DNA from: Lanius collurio
Taxonomy: Eukaryota; Chordata; Aves; Passeriformes; Laniidae
Reading direction: 5' to 3'
Length of the DNA: 64,000 bases
NCBI GenBank assembly: GCA_020086605.1
Contig: JACBWW010000028.1
Span: 8,067,540-8,131,539 of the forward strand
The notes beneath the pieces were generated by a model that saw nothing but the letters and a program-made list of their open reading frames with translations, ran no database searches and was not told where the DNA came from. Shown here piece after piece: positions 1 through 13,165 of the stretch (its first letter is position 1; each line of letters starts with the position of its first letter). The position numbers and the translations under genes were made by a program.

Positions 1-2160
1 CTCACTGAAGACAGAAGCATCATTTGCAGGATCAGAGCAAGAGCTCTGAAAGGCCCGTGGCAACAGACAGTACTCAGAGGAGCCAGGAAACCTGACATCA
101 GGGCTCTCATGTTGAAAATAAACTTGCCATGGAGCACCAGAAGAAGCACTACAGGGAAGTCTTTCACACCCATAACTCCTCCACCTTTTAGAGAATGCCA
201 TGCTCAACTCTTCATGCTGGTACACAGAGCATGCCTGAGGAAAGATACACCAAAGGTAGACATATCATGTGTTCAAAATCCACATGCCTTGAAGCATGAG
301 AGGCCTCCACTTACAAGGAAAATGGTAACAAAGAGGCTTTAGTTTGCATACAAGCAAAATACATAGCTTTTTTCAGCATGCTAATAAGCATCCAGGGTAT
401 TTGCCTACTAGCATCAGGTTTGCTGACATAGTTGAAGTGAAAATTACACCATAATTACTCAGTCCTTCCTTCTGTCTATCTACTTACCTAATCCATGGAG
501 CAAAAAGCAAGAAACATAAACTGACCAATTTGATTCACTACAATGATTAGGGACAACATTCAAAATTAGATTTCTGCCCTGATCACTTCTACCTGTAAGG
601 AACACAGGTACACCCTTTTATATGGCAAACCCATGCCTGAACCTCTGAATTGCCAGCGAGAATTAAATTGAAATTCTTGCCTGATTTACACTCTGAATTC
701 CTGCTTTTCAGTTTTAGCATGGACCACTGGGTAAAAAGTTCATCTGTGCTTCCAGTATTTAAAATGAGAACTGCTAAATCAAAATCCAATACAATTTTTT
801 AATGAGATAATTTTTCTAATTGAGTTGAAAGAAAAACCCAAGACGCAAGCATTTATGGGTTTTAACTAGAAGTACAAGGCATAACAAGTACGCATTCCCC
901 AGCCTTAACTTTCTCCTTGTCACTCCATGAAGAAGTTTGCATTTTATTTTGGCAAGAAATCATATCCTGCTGGAGAATGAAAGGAAGCACAGTACAATAA
1001 TTGGAGTGATAACAAAAACTTGAGAGATCATGTCTTGGCCTGATACCTATTTCAGATATGTCCCTGGGCTTTTAATTTCTCTGACAATATTGTCCTCTTA
1101 TCACAGCTTTGGAAACAAACTCCCATGACACCTACTGCACAGGTTTCCCTCTGCCTGCCATGCAGAACATTCTGCCATAGAGCCAGATAACCTGGTGTCC
1201 TGCTCAGGTGAAGCCTGCAGAAGGTAACCTGGAGCCCACTGACAGTGCTGTGAGTTTCTCTCTCTGTTCAAAGAAAGGTCAGCCTCATCCCCATATGAGC
1301 AGCAACAAATCAACAGCTGCTGTGGGTGTTCATTCCTGACAAAAAGGCTTACTTTGTCAGGCCCTACTGAACACATAGGCAAATGAAGGGAACAGTGAAA
1401 CCGGGGCCTGAAAAGCTTAGGGTGGTCTCTCTGCTTCTGGGCAAACACCATTGACATGGGGTGTCAAAGCAGAAATTGCTGTCTTGCCAGAGGGACTCAA
1501 GAGACAGAGTGGAAGAAGGAGCACAAGCAGACAAAATTGAAAACAAGATGAAACATTATATTCCCATGATGAAAGGAATGAGTAGCACCTAAAAGATGGG
1601 CTAAGAGTAAAAGTTCAAAGAAAATATCCTGTCTTCTCCCCCAGCAATTTCCACACTTACAGACAAGTAACTGTAATATATAGTTAGTGACAGAATTCAA
1701 TCTGGTGCTGACTCAGGAATAAAGACAATTTACAGCCCCACAGTGCTCCCTATAGTACTGTGAGAAAATGGGAAGACGGCTTTAGAGGACAATGGTTCTG
1801 AATTTCCTACCTTCTTAATCTCACCACTGCAGATATTCTGGCTCCTAGATCCATTTTAAAAAGTGATTGGACACATTTTCTCACTACTGTTTCTTGATTT
1901 CAATGTTCTCTTCTTTGTCCACCCACAGAAAAGTATACTAAAAGAGGAGGCAGAGGTGTTCTGTCCACACAGTATTAGATAAGAAATTGAATTCTTCTTC
2001 TGGAAGCTTAGGACTTTGGGATATCTGTTCATACTGAAGGCATTCTATGCCACTAAAAGCAGCTAGGGAAGTGGCAGCTCACCACTTTACTCATGAAAAT
2101 AATTAACTAACACAGCTTGGGGCAACAAATACAAACCTGACATACTGTCTCCATTTAAGT
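1..2160. other. AT-rich unique DNA, no gene recognised
   Basis: Both strands carry only short ORFs (up to 118 codons), none with a recognisable protein family or a convincing exon structure. I see no CR1 or LTR hallmarks. The slightly GC-richer part near 1100-1480 also gives no recognisable product. Confidence 0.6.
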
Positions 2161-2164
2161 AGTG

Positions 2165-2312
2165 GGTAAGCATTGAAAAGCTTTCCTCTGCCCTGGCATG
2201 GCCACCCTTGGAGATTTTCAATACTTAGCTGGACCGGGGCTTGCATAAACTGAGGTTACATTGGAGTTTGCTCTCTGAAAAGAGGGTTAGACTATACAAA
2301 TAACACTTAACC
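2165..2312 (+). repeat. CR1 LINE 3' fragment, decayed
   Basis: The stretch follows the usual 3' part of an avian CR1: a counterpart of 'cccttggagattttcaa' followed by a 'ctggac' motif, then 'gagggttagactat', equivalent to the CR1 'ggttggactagat' motif just before its end. Many substitutions and small gaps are present and the terminal ATTCTRTG repeat is not clear, so this is an old truncated copy. CR1 is the main non-LTR retrotransposon of birds and is normally truncated at its 5' end. Identification is by eye. Confidence 0.6.
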
Positions 2313-2930
2313 TATTTTTTTTTTCTATTATAGGACTTAAAAAATATTTAAATTAATTCATTAATAGTACCAATACAGAAAGCCAAAGCAACAGATTTTT
2401 TTTTTTTCTCAGAATAAATCTCTTCTCCACCTTGAAAGTAGAAATAAGAAATTAGTTCAAGTGATGTATACAGTGTTCTCAGCCATGGGCCAGAAAATAA
2501 AGGGTAATGGATATGCACTGAAAAACACATCAATTATCTCATGCTAATTAACGCAGAGCAATACATACACTGACATGTAAATGATATGCTATTATCAGCA
2601 CATACTCGATGAGAGAGAAAAATGCACTAACAGTATTTCTTTTGCACTACTTTACATTATCCTAGCATGAAAATTTTAGCAAAACAGAACATCACAAGTA
2701 AATTCATCCCTCCCCTCATTCACCCTTTTGTCCTTTACAGAGCAGTGCAGTTCCATTGACACTCAAAAAACAGGATTTCTGGTTTAGACTGGACTAAAAA
2801 TCAAAATTATATTCATCAATTGGAAGAAATTAATTTCAAGAATATGACATAATACAAAAGGTTGAATGCAAAAAAATTTGAATATAAAAGTGAATAAATG
2901 GCTATGTAATTACATGAAGCAAAGGTTCAA
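2313..2930. other. AT-rich unique DNA, nothing recognised
   Basis: A T/A-rich interval with homopolymer runs near 2320 and 2396-2408. No repeat family or coding sequence is recognised. Confidence 0.5.
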
Positions 2931-2934
2931 CACA

Positions 2935-3300
2935 GCAGAACAGGAACCCCAGAGTGGAGTATGTGTCTAAAACCATTCTAGGAGGTGTAAACAAAGTCAA
3001 ATACGTGGCATTTGAAGCAGTCTTTTTGTTCCACTCAGTGCTGGTAAGACCCCATTTGGTAGGATTTGCATTATTAATAAAGCCCTAGGAAACCGTTAGT
3101 ATAAAAATTTAGAAACTATGACCCCTGAGAAAGATCCAGTGAGTTGAGGTTGTTCAGATGGACAGAATTAGATTGAGAACATGCTAATAACTGACAATTA
3201 AGTGTCCTTTTATCAGCATAATTATCATAGTTAGTTCACAATCACTAAAGGAATTGGTGAGTATTTCTACAAGTGAGGAATGCTCTCAAGCACAAAGAAG
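2935..3300 (+). repeat. CR1 LINE internal fragment, strongly decayed
   Basis: Around 3030-3060 the sequence 'ccactcagtgctggtaagac' matches the CR1 segment reading roughly 'tactcggcactggtgaggcc'. Around 3138-3180 the run 'gagttgaggttgttcag' matches the later CR1 segment 'gaactgaggttgttcagcct'. These landmarks lie in the order expected of a plus-strand CR1, in the last third of ORF2, but the reading frame is destroyed. Limits are approximate. It is a separate insertion from the 3' fragment just upstream, because a single CR1 would show the two parts in the opposite order. Confidence 0.5.
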
Positions 3301-6300
3301 CTCACAAGGCACATGGGATGGGGTTTTGTGGAGATATATGATTAAAAAAGTAACACGAGATACATTGTCTCAAATGTTATGTAAGTGTTAATTATTGCTT
3401 GGGCTGCTTAATTTCAGTTGTCCAAAACTGCAAAAATTGGAATGTTAGCAGAAAAATTTGCAGATGTGGGTTTATTATACAACTTACTCTGGAAATTTAT
3501 TTCAGAGTTAGAACAAAAACAACTGGGTGTCAAGAAGGAGAGGTAGAGATCTTTGGTAGATTCTTACCTCCTTTTCTTAGAGACTATACTTTTAACTTTG
3601 CATATAAAAAGGTAGTGTTAAATTTGAACTGAAAGCATTTTTTTGTAGCACTTCAAAGCAGATGTAAATAAAATATAAGTTCTCACAAAAAAAATTCTAT
3701 AGACATCCCTTTTCCTACTGATGTTTGTTTTATTTTAAGGAGTATAAAGAGATAAGTGCAGTAAAGGAGTGTCTTCAGACATGATTCAGTAAGTGGCTGT
3801 TCAAGAGTACAAAGAAAATTGAGTTTTTTACAGAATACACATATATTCTAATTTATACATAGTGGAAAACAGCTAACAGTCTTTTAAAATCTGGCTTTAT
3901 GGCTTATGAATTCATAATTTAGTTTGCTTTTTCAATCAGAATTTTGTAGAGAAAATTTAAAAAAAAACAAACCTAAATAATCTTCTCATCTGCATAGGAC
4001 AAATAATTTAGAAAAATGTATATTAACCTGGTAACTTCTCTGGTGAATATGAACTTATCTGGAGAAGAGATAACTAAAGTAATATTTTCTTGAGAAAGTA
4101 GTTTCTCAAACAGATTTTTCACTAAGTTGAGTAGCTACTAAAGCAACTGAAATCAAAAGACTTAGGGGAATCAGTCAACTTCTGAGTACATTTTCCTTTA
4201 AGCTTGTTTCATCTCTTCTTAAATTTCAGCGCTATATGGCAAAAATTATGTGTCAGATTTTAATTATAGAGATTATAACTAGAATTCCAGTCTGAACTTT
4301 TGCATATCAAGAGAGGATTTTCTGGATTAAATTCTGTTCCTTGCCAACCCATTCAGTACTAGCACAAGTATTGGTTGTTTTAAAAGACAGACTCAACTTA
4401 CAGTTCCTGTATCTAGTGCTTTCTCATGCAGGGATCTCTAATGACATTATAGCTTTTAAGTAGTAAAGTGTACATTCAGCTTATGTGGATACTCATGGAA
4501 AGCAGTTCATGCAGGCTGTAGAAAAAAGTTTTTGTCATTTGATATATGGCATCAATGTAATATGATTAATCCACTCAAGCCAAAATTAAAATCAAGTATT
4601 TCAGGCTTTTGAAACTGAATGAAAAAAGCAAAATCAGCAAATGTCTTGACTGAAGCACTGTAGTAAACCTCCTTATTTTGCACAATATGCTGCATGAACT
4701 TTGTTAGAAAATCAATGGGAAGTCAACAGTAAAGTTCTCCTGACTTATAAAGAGTCAAGATTTAATCCAGACTTTAAAAATAATCCAAAGAGCTATTTTA
4801 TTCCCAAACATCCAACTTGTGTTTGACTTTCAAGTCTCATTTGATTTTCTTCATATGACAAAGGAAAAGGAACAAACAAATCATTGAGAAAAGCTGCTCC
4901 TTAGGCAGTTCTTTGTTAAAGGTTTTCAGGGAATTAACTGTAGCAAAAGATCATCCACAGTAAAGGAAGAGATAGAAGGAATAAAAATGAATCAAAGCTC
5001 CTAAAAGTAATGACCTACCTTTGCAGAAGATTAAGTGTGAGAAGTTTTCAGACACTAAACATGTCACAGACATTCAAAGTGTTCTCATTTGTTCTATGTA
5101 AGTTTGCTCCATTCTCACCCTCTAATGCAAAGAGATAAAAGGGTCAATACTGGGAACTGTGTAAGTTTCCTGAATGCCTATGGAGGACTGCTTTACACAA
5201 AAGATTTGAACAAACACTGTATTAAAAGAATTTTGATATTTTACATCAAGCTGAAGTCTTCAAGAACAGGGGAAAAAGAGAAAGGTCAATTTGATTGACA
5301 CACTTCCAATTCATTTCCAGCTAGCTATGAAAGCCAGAGCAGATTCAATCCCAGCATTATATTTTCAACCATAGTGCTTACACCAAGACATGCTTGGTTC
5401 TGCATTTACAGCAGCAAACCAAAAGTCATTCTGCACACCTAACTGCTTCCTCTGAAGTGTGTAAAGATACCTTTACAGGCAGAGTAAATATAGGCTTCTT
5501 TTTTCCCAGAATGTCTTTTCAGCAGTATTATAGAAATGTTTGCATTAAAGAATACCATAAAAGTTTCGAGAACAATAGTAAGCTTTAAAAATACTCCATC
5601 ATGGCCTTCACAACATAAAAACATCAAAATTCTACCAGAAGATCAGTATAAATGGTACAAAGTAGAACAACTTGTACCTTGCACCTTGATGCAGAAAGGT
5701 ATCACCTCTGTTAAACAACAAAAAAAATCCTGGGTTTCTGAGAAAAATAGAAGATATTTTTAAACAAAAATGGCATCTGTTTCAAATATCCCATTAAAAA
5801 AAATTTAAATTTCAGTGTACCTAAGAGGAGCTATGTGTGAAAAATTTACATGCCTTTGTTCAAAGACTGATTCAGCAGTGGTGAACATTGCTAGAGTTTG
5901 GATTTTTTGCACATTTCAAAAATCACAATGTAGTTTCAGTTCTAACTGAAGAAAATTAATACATAAGTCTCAGATCCATATTTTAGTTCATTGTGCCCAT
6001 GATATAATGATTGTCAGACAGGACAGATTCAAAATAACATTTCCAAGTATGTGAATGATACCAGCATCTCAAACCATCGACTCTGAAGACCATCAGGACC
6101 AGAAACATTGTTTTGCTCCATCCTCCCTCAGTCTTGTTTTTGAAAAAAGCCAGCAGAACACCTCCTTAGAGATCACCACTGTTTGTCTTGAACGATATCT
6201 TGAGAAGAGTTATTTTTCACACAGTAAAACCTCTGGACTTCCTAAAGCTGTGTTGCAGAGAGAGATGTTTGGAAAACTATACTCAGAGGAAATTGTAAGG

Positions 6301-8591
6301 TATGAAACCTTAAACTGGGAGGAAATTTAGTCGTGGAAAGCAGTGTTAAATTGCACAAACTATACACTAGTCCCTAGCACACATGACTATCAGACAATCC
6401 CATGTATGTATTAAGTACTTATGTGCACCCAAGTGTTTTAGGCCTAACCCTTCTTTTTCAGGAACACCACTTTGCCTGGGGATCACAGTCTGGCAGCCAT
6501 CTGCAACTACCTTAGCAAATCCCAGCCACCTAAATATTTTTGTCGTTCCCATGTTTTCTGAACAGCTCCAGTTTAAATAGACTTTTTCAAGCAAGAATTT
6601 TGAATGCTTTATAGTTTTCTGTACAGCCTCATTATACCCTTAAAGCACACGGGATCTTCATGAAAGTGAACTGCAGGCAGAGGAACACAACAACACAGAA
6701 ATCCTGACTTCCTGAAGCAGCAGAGCTGTGCATGCTGTCCTCTGTGACTGTGGCATGGAAAGACAGATGTTAGGAACTGGGACAGGTTACCCTTGCTGCT
6801 GCTTTAAAAAACGAACAAATTTAACCTTTCCTAGGGTGGCTCTGGGAGGAACAAAACAAGCACACAAGGACATTGCTGTCACCTCTGCTGGATGCCATGC
6901 TTTCTTGCCTGAGCAGATAGGCTGCACGTAGTATTTAGCAAATAACCTTCTGTTGTCCTCTGTAACTATTGACCATTAAGTGGGGTTTATTTTCTGTAAT
7001 TTCAGTCCATTTTTTTTCAATTGAAAGCATACATAGTAATATATTGATAGAAACAATTATTTTTGGTCAGAAGGGAACAGAAAGGCATTTCAATCCTCCA
7101 GAGACTTTATCCTAATTACTAGATTCTCCTTCTTTCTGTCATATATCTAAGATCAAAATTTCAGTACATCAGTACAGTGGCAAGAAGACAAACATGCAAA
7201 TTATAACTTCTGTAAATTTCAAAAAGCACATTAATTTAAGCAGAATAAAAACAATCTGAGGTGATTGATAGAACATAGAGGAGCTTTTTGTTCCAGTCAG
7301 CTATTTCATGATCAACAAAAATACAGATCCTATCACTGGCAGCTTTTGTCTTTAGCAGCATTGGGAACTGTGATTTTCTTGTTGGTACTGCAACTCAGTA
7401 CTATTCTTATTTGCTCTGCAAGATTATAAACAGAATAAACTTTCAAAGGAAGTATATTCTCTAATCATTTGCAAAGACAAGTTGTGCAATCAGATGATTT
7501 GCACTTTACAGAGTGCTCTAGCTGCTGACACTTTCTTTGTTGCCACTATTCTCTGCTAATGCAGTCTTGACATTGTGATTTCTAAGTCAGAAAAAAATGT
7601 AGACCTGGCAGCAGTTTCAGCTTTCCTCTCACAGAGACCTTTTGATAACTAAAACTCTTTTGATGGAGTTGCAATCAATTAGCAGAAGACTATGCTGGAA
7701 ACTTTTCCACATGAAAAAAAAAAAAAAAAATTGGGAGTTCCTATATCCAGACAGTGAAAGACTTTAATTTGCTTGCTATGCATACAATTCAAACTCATTT
7801 TAGCACATATCTGTTAATATTTTCTGAACACACTGGAAATATAACACCAACCATGAGGAAGTAATGCTGATATTTCGACCATCCCCAAGAGAAAGGTCAT
7901 GAAGAGACTCAGAGGCTTGCCAACTACTTTCCTTACCACAAAACAAGGTGAAAGAGTTTTACTTTGAAGTACTCTCAGATGACCTTTCTGTACCCATGCA
8001 AAAATCACAGTTTTGGGTATTGGTTATGCTATAGGGTACTTTGTGTATACACACACATAGTGTAGCCACAATCAGTGGATATATATCCAAATCTAGTTGT
8101 GGTGGCACCTTTAAATACTGGCAATTACAAGACCAACAGAGGAAATTAATTCTATTTACAAAATGCCAATACTTGTCCACAGGTGTCATAATTAACAATA
8201 ACATCAACACATATATCAGTTAAGAATGAGATGGTGTTATTTCAGGTACACATCAAAAAGTAAGAGCAGGAACTTGAGACATATTTCAGAGCAGCTGAGT
8301 AATGAATAATTTTTAAAAAGACAGCCAAATAGCTAACTTCTAATCCTTTAACAGGGATGGTAAGCAAAAAAGTGATGAAAGTTTTTAAAAAATCCCAAGA
8401 AATCTTAGCCTATTTTAAGCTGGCCAATATTTCATGGAATAACAAACTGACATAATAGAAATGTAGTATTTAAGGAGAGATTTTATAGATTATTTTTACA
8501 ACATTTTAGAATGTTGGTAAGCTTTCCAACTTTTTCAGTGAAAGTAAGACCAAAAAAGTGCAACACAGTGATTTCTAATGATATAAAAATG
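3301..8591. other. AT-rich unique DNA, no gene recognised
   Basis: This stretch of over 5 kb carries only short chance ORFs; the longest, 6055-6330 on the plus strand with 91 codons, has no family I recognise. A run of 18 A lies near 7713-7730. No LTR, CR1, tRNA or other RNA gene is visible. Confidence 0.55.
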
Positions 8592-9193
8592 TGTGCTGGT
8601 TTTGGCAAGGATAGAATTATTTTTAAGATCAGTACCTAGTATGAGGCTGTGGTTTGCATTTGTGCTGAAAATGTTGTCAATAACACTGAGATATTTTTGT
8701 TATTGCTGAGCAGTGCTGACACAGAGACAAAGGCTTTTTCTGGTTGCAGAGTTGCCTGGCCAGCAAGGAAGATGGGGGTGCACAAAAAGTTGAGAGGAGA
8801 CACATCTGGGACCAGTGACTGCAACTGATCAAAAGGATGCTCTGAACCATATCCCATCATTCTCAACACATAAAGCTGGGGAAAAGCAGGGCACAGGGTG
8901 ATATTCAGAGCGATGGCGTTTGTCTTCTCCAGTCACTGTTATGCATCATGGGGCCCTGCTCTCCCAGGGATGGCTGAACACCTGCCTGCCATGGGAAGCA
9001 GTGAATTAATTCCTTGTTTTGCTTTGCTTCTGTACATGGCTTTTGCTCTCCTTATTAAACTGTCTTTATCTCAACCCATGAGATGTTTTTTTTCTTACTT
9101 TTACTCTTCCATTTCTCTCCCAGGTCCCACTGGTGTGGAAGTGAGCAAGCAGCTGTGTTGTGCTTTGCTGCAAGATGGGCTTAAACTGTGACA
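8592..9193 (+). mobile_element. Solo LTR of an avian ERV (family A)
   Basis: A 602-bp LTR beginning TGTGCTGGTTTTGGC and ending CTGTGACA, so it has the TG...CA termini of retroviral LTRs. Inside are a TATA-like 'cataaag' at about 8869-8875, the conserved 'gatggctgaacacctgcctg' segment at about 8969-8988, and an ATTAAA poly(A) signal at 9054-9059 followed by a T-rich tract. A second copy of the family starts at 49028. No internal retroviral sequence or partner LTR adjoins it, so it is a recombined solo LTR. I cannot see a clean target duplication, which fits an older copy. The ORF at 8898-9191 lies inside the LTR and is not a gene. Confidence 0.85.
8869..8875 (+). promoter_or_regulatory. TATA-like box of the family A LTR
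   Basis: 'cataaag' precedes 'ctgggg' at the place where the other copy of this LTR carries 'tacataaag' (about 49307-49315). This is the expected U3 promoter position. Whether it still works cannot be told from sequence. Confidence 0.45.
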
Positions 9194-9987
9194 GAGGGGA
9201 GTAAGGAATGGATGGTAACTGCTACTAAGGGGAAACATTGTATTTGGTGTGATATGAATGAGAAAAAACTCACAGACTTAGAAATATTTGGAGAAAATTT
9301 AAACAACTACAAATACTACTCCTCTGTCTGACAGTGGTAGATTCCACAGCCTTTGCACCACTGTTCAGAAGGGCCTAAGCTGGTTTGTGAAAGAAGGATT
9401 GGTCTCTATTTCAGTTTACAGCAGTGCAAAAAAAGGAGACTTGTGCCCTTGCTCTACAATTCATTCAACCATTGGTGTGCACTGCTGGCACATGCAGCAC
9501 TTTGGAAGCAGTCATTAAAGAACTGTCTTTTTATAAGATGACTAGGAATGCACAGCACAAACAGAAAGTGACTTGAGAAACTGACTTTCCCCTCACCCCA
9601 CTCCACCCCAAAATGGTAGTAAAAATTGTTTATTATACTTAGTATTTCATTGATTGAGGCTTTTATTGCACAACACCAAAGAAACAATATGCTGGCTACA
9701 CATCAGAGCACTGGTACTCCTGCAAAATGCATGTTTCAAGTGTCTTGGTTCATTAGACATGAGAAAATCAAGATGCATGTAAAAAATGCCAGGAGTACAT
9801 AGCAGATCTTCTTTCACATTTAAGGGTGATTAAAGTAAACAGCCATCTATTATGACAGTAGAGCAAAAGGAGAAATGGTAAGAGTCCAATGTTCTCTATA
9901 AATATTAGCTTCCTGTTAAAACTGGAAAATTGACAGATTGCTCAGTGCAATTAATCTTGTTGCTTTATCAGTGACCAGGGAAATCAG
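9194..9987. other. Unique DNA, nothing recognised
   Basis: No coding or repeat family is recognised between the solo LTR and the C/A-rich block. Short ORFs here look like chance. Confidence 0.5.
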
Positions 9988-9995
9988 TTGCAACC

Positions 9996-10180
9996 TCCCC
10001 AAAAAACAAACAAACAAACTAAACTAACTAAACTAACTAACAAAAACTCAAAAACCCAAAACAAACAAAAAACCCAAACAAACAAACCACAAAATAAAAC
10101 AAAAAACCAACAAACCACCCAAAAATCCCATGCACCAACCAATGAACCAATCAAACACAGAAAACAAACCCACCAGTATC
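9996..10180. repeat. C/A-rich low-complexity block (CAAA/AACT-type)
   Basis: The plus strand is almost free of G and T for nearly 190 bp. It consists of degenerate CAAA, CAAAA and AACT units, including (AACAA)-like runs near 10001-10015 and an AACT run near 10017-10040. The ORF spanning it (9988-10317, rich in K, T, Q and N) is a by-product of the composition. It is probably a decayed microsatellite. Confidence 0.75.
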
Positions 10181-13085
10181 AGCATGGCAAAGCTGAAGCA
10201 AACACATGTGCCAGCTTGATTTGTATGCTAAAAGGCTGTAAGGTTACTGAAGTGTTCTCTGAAAAATACAAAATACAAAAATATATCAATTCATTTAATG
10301 ACTTGATTAAATGCTGAACTGAAGCATACTAGCTTTATGACCACATATTCAATAAAGAGGAAGAAATCAGCTGAGAAAAATTAAGAGTCACCTAGATCTC
10401 CTGCTGGGGATTAGTCCAGAGCTGAATTGTGGTTTTTTGGAAAGTATCCCTACAGGTCATCCCACTGCCATAAGCAGCATTGTAAACTAGAGAAAGAAAA
10501 TATTAGGCATTATTGGTTGAATGTAAGTTTTTATTTTATTCAGTAGAAGTGTTCTATCAGAAACAGATACCAATTCCATTAATTTAGGCAGAGAAAAGAA
10601 AAAGGATTAACAAAATGTATGGTTCAAAATAATTTGGTGTTAACAGATGAAAAGCCTTCAATAATTCATTCCCATTGTTTACTTTCATAGAAAAGTAGAA
10701 TAAATAATGGCACAAGTAATATTTTTTCTTTGAGTGAATATTCACAACTTTCCTTCCCATCTTGGTTCTTAATGGGCAATCAGGCATTCAGCTCCACTTT
10801 TCAGAAAGCAGCAGCCCTACATCCAGCTAGTATCTTCAAACTCTTCCTCTGACCATCTTTTGGAAGCAAGGGACAATGACTAAAAACATAACAAAAGAAA
10901 GGAGGATATTCTCCGAAAGTGTTAAAAAATAAGAAAATTTAAAAAGCACCAATAGGTAGAAAAAGAAGAAGATACAAAAGTTTTTGAGAGGCTAGAAAGA
11001 GAAAGGTGTGTTCTAAATGTTTCAAATAGTATTCATTGCATGATTCAGGAATCCAAAGTATTTTGAGTGCAGCTGTGAATCCAAATGCAAAAGGGAAATT
11101 ATTCTTGTGCTGACCACAGTACCGTCTATCCTCTAGGGCTCTGTTCAGGATAGTCTTAGAAGACCTCACACCCAGCTTCCTTTCTCAGGGACAGATATTT
11201 ATGACCAGTTCTGGCAGAATTCCAAGCAATTTGAATATGAAATAAAAATATGTAATTTAAATTATCTGTTTGTTTGACACCATCAGTAATTTAATGCCAG
11301 CACAGTGCTACTTAAGAGGTTTTAAATAATCCAATTGCTAGGAAGGAGAAATTGCAGAAAACACTCTGTCTAAAGCTATGTCAGGTAAAATCTGTACAAA
11401 GCAATTTAACACATGAATAAGTTCTTGTGGCAGTCCATATGTTAATTTTGTTTGCAAAATGGATAATTTTTCTGAAGAATTTCATAGATAATGCATTTCA
11501 TTTTATTTCTGGGAGCTGGAAAAAATTGTATTGTTGTATTAAAAGTCTCTCATGTCTCAGAACTTTTAAAGAATAACAATAAGAGTCAATTAGAAGCAAA
11601 GCCTGGAAAATCACTTCAATGAACTACTTCAGCCATCTCTGTATCCTGGAAAAAAAAGTATCTTTGACACCGTCCTTCAGCAAATGTTTCAGAGAGGATG
11701 TTGTGGAAATCAGAGTGTGCCTATCCTCAAAGTTTGTTTTGTGGTTATTTTTCTACTCCAGTGTAGTTCTGAGGAATCTGTAGTACAGAAGGGGAACAAT
11801 GCAAATACATCCCTGGTAGCTTAGAGCCACATGTGACTTCAGCTTTGGAGCACTGCTGGGACTGATGTGGTGTTTGCCAGTGTCTCAGGACTTTTGTACC
11901 CTAAGACACTTATCTTAACCTTAACAATGTTTAAGACAGAAAACAGCCAACAGAAGGACAGCATGTTACCAGTTCTTCCAGCATTTGGAGACATAGAGGA
12001 ACAAACTATTTTAAGACTCAAAGCAAGAAAAAACTCCTTGTGGAGTACATTAAAGTTTGAAATTATTTTCAAGTAGTAGAAAAGATCCAGGAGATCCTAA
12101 GACATACAAAACAATTGGTAATACATATTATTAAAATAGATTTGATATGAAATCAACACTTTTTACCATCATGCCCTGAAGAACACACAGGATCCAGGTA
12201 ATAACACAGGACCTTGTTTCTGCACAAGCCCTAGTTGAAGCATTTCCTTGCTGATCAACATCTTCACTGCTAGCTGCTCTGGCAATAGTCAAAGAAATTC
12301 TGCTTATTTACTCTGGCTAATGACTGGGTCCAATCTTACTCGAAGTATGAATTTTAAAAAAACTTTTTTGTTATTTGATCCCGTAGCTGCTTAAAAATAG
12401 AGGTTCCTTGATTAAAAACTCAGTGCTGTTTGTCAGCTGCTATCAGTGCTCCAGGACTAAGAAGACAGCTCAGTGAGACCCGATGAAACTCTGTACTGAG
12501 TTGTATCAGTGACAGCCAAAACATCTGGAGGTAAACAGGGAAATACTCAGACAAATACATCAGAGCTCAAGCATCTTCTCACTTTCCAGACCCTGTCTGT
12601 CGTATTTCTAAAGGAAAGAATTTGCCTAGAAAGACACTGGAGGACATTATCCCCTAAAAGACAGACATAAGAGTCAAAGTGAGAACAAGCCTATAAAGTT
12701 CTCCTAAACAGGAACGTCTACGATACATCTGAACACACAGTCCCTGTTCTCACAGCCCAAGAAAAAATTCTCACATTTACTCTCTTGATTTCATTTTTCA
12801 AAAGAATAAGAAAACTGTAAAAGAAACGCTGATTCATGAGAGATCAATGCCTACTCTGTCCCAAGCAGTTCTGTATTGCCAGTACTTTGTACTTTGTCAA
12901 CCTACACACAGACAAAGGGAAATGATCAAAATTTCTGCATATCCCATATTCAGGGAAAACTAAATAAATTCTTCATATTGCCAAATGCCATTGACATATT
13001 TTCTGCCAAAAAATGTATTGGCAGAAAACCAAAAGTGTGTCTGTATATTTACAGATCAACAAAACTGATACTTGAAAGAAAACTT
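10181..13085. other. AT-rich unique DNA, no gene recognised
   Basis: Only short ORFs are present, up to 112 codons (12876-13214, which runs into a CR1 tail and is therefore not a gene). No RNA gene or LTR is seen. Confidence 0.5.
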
Positions 13086-13099
13086 CTTGCTCAGCATAT

Positions 13100-13165
13100 T
13101 GGGGTTGTTGGATTAGATGGTCCCTTCCAACTCAAGGTATTCTGTGTTTCCGTGAATTCAATTTT
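13100..13165 (+). repeat. CR1 LINE 3'-terminal fragment
   Basis: The segment contains 'gttggattagatggtccc' followed by 'ttccaactcaaggtattctg' and 'tgtttccgtga'. This is the usual end of an avian CR1: the 'ttggacttgatggtcccttccaac' motif followed by the ATTCTRTG-like terminal repeat. Only the last 65 bp or so remain. Confidence 0.75.
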
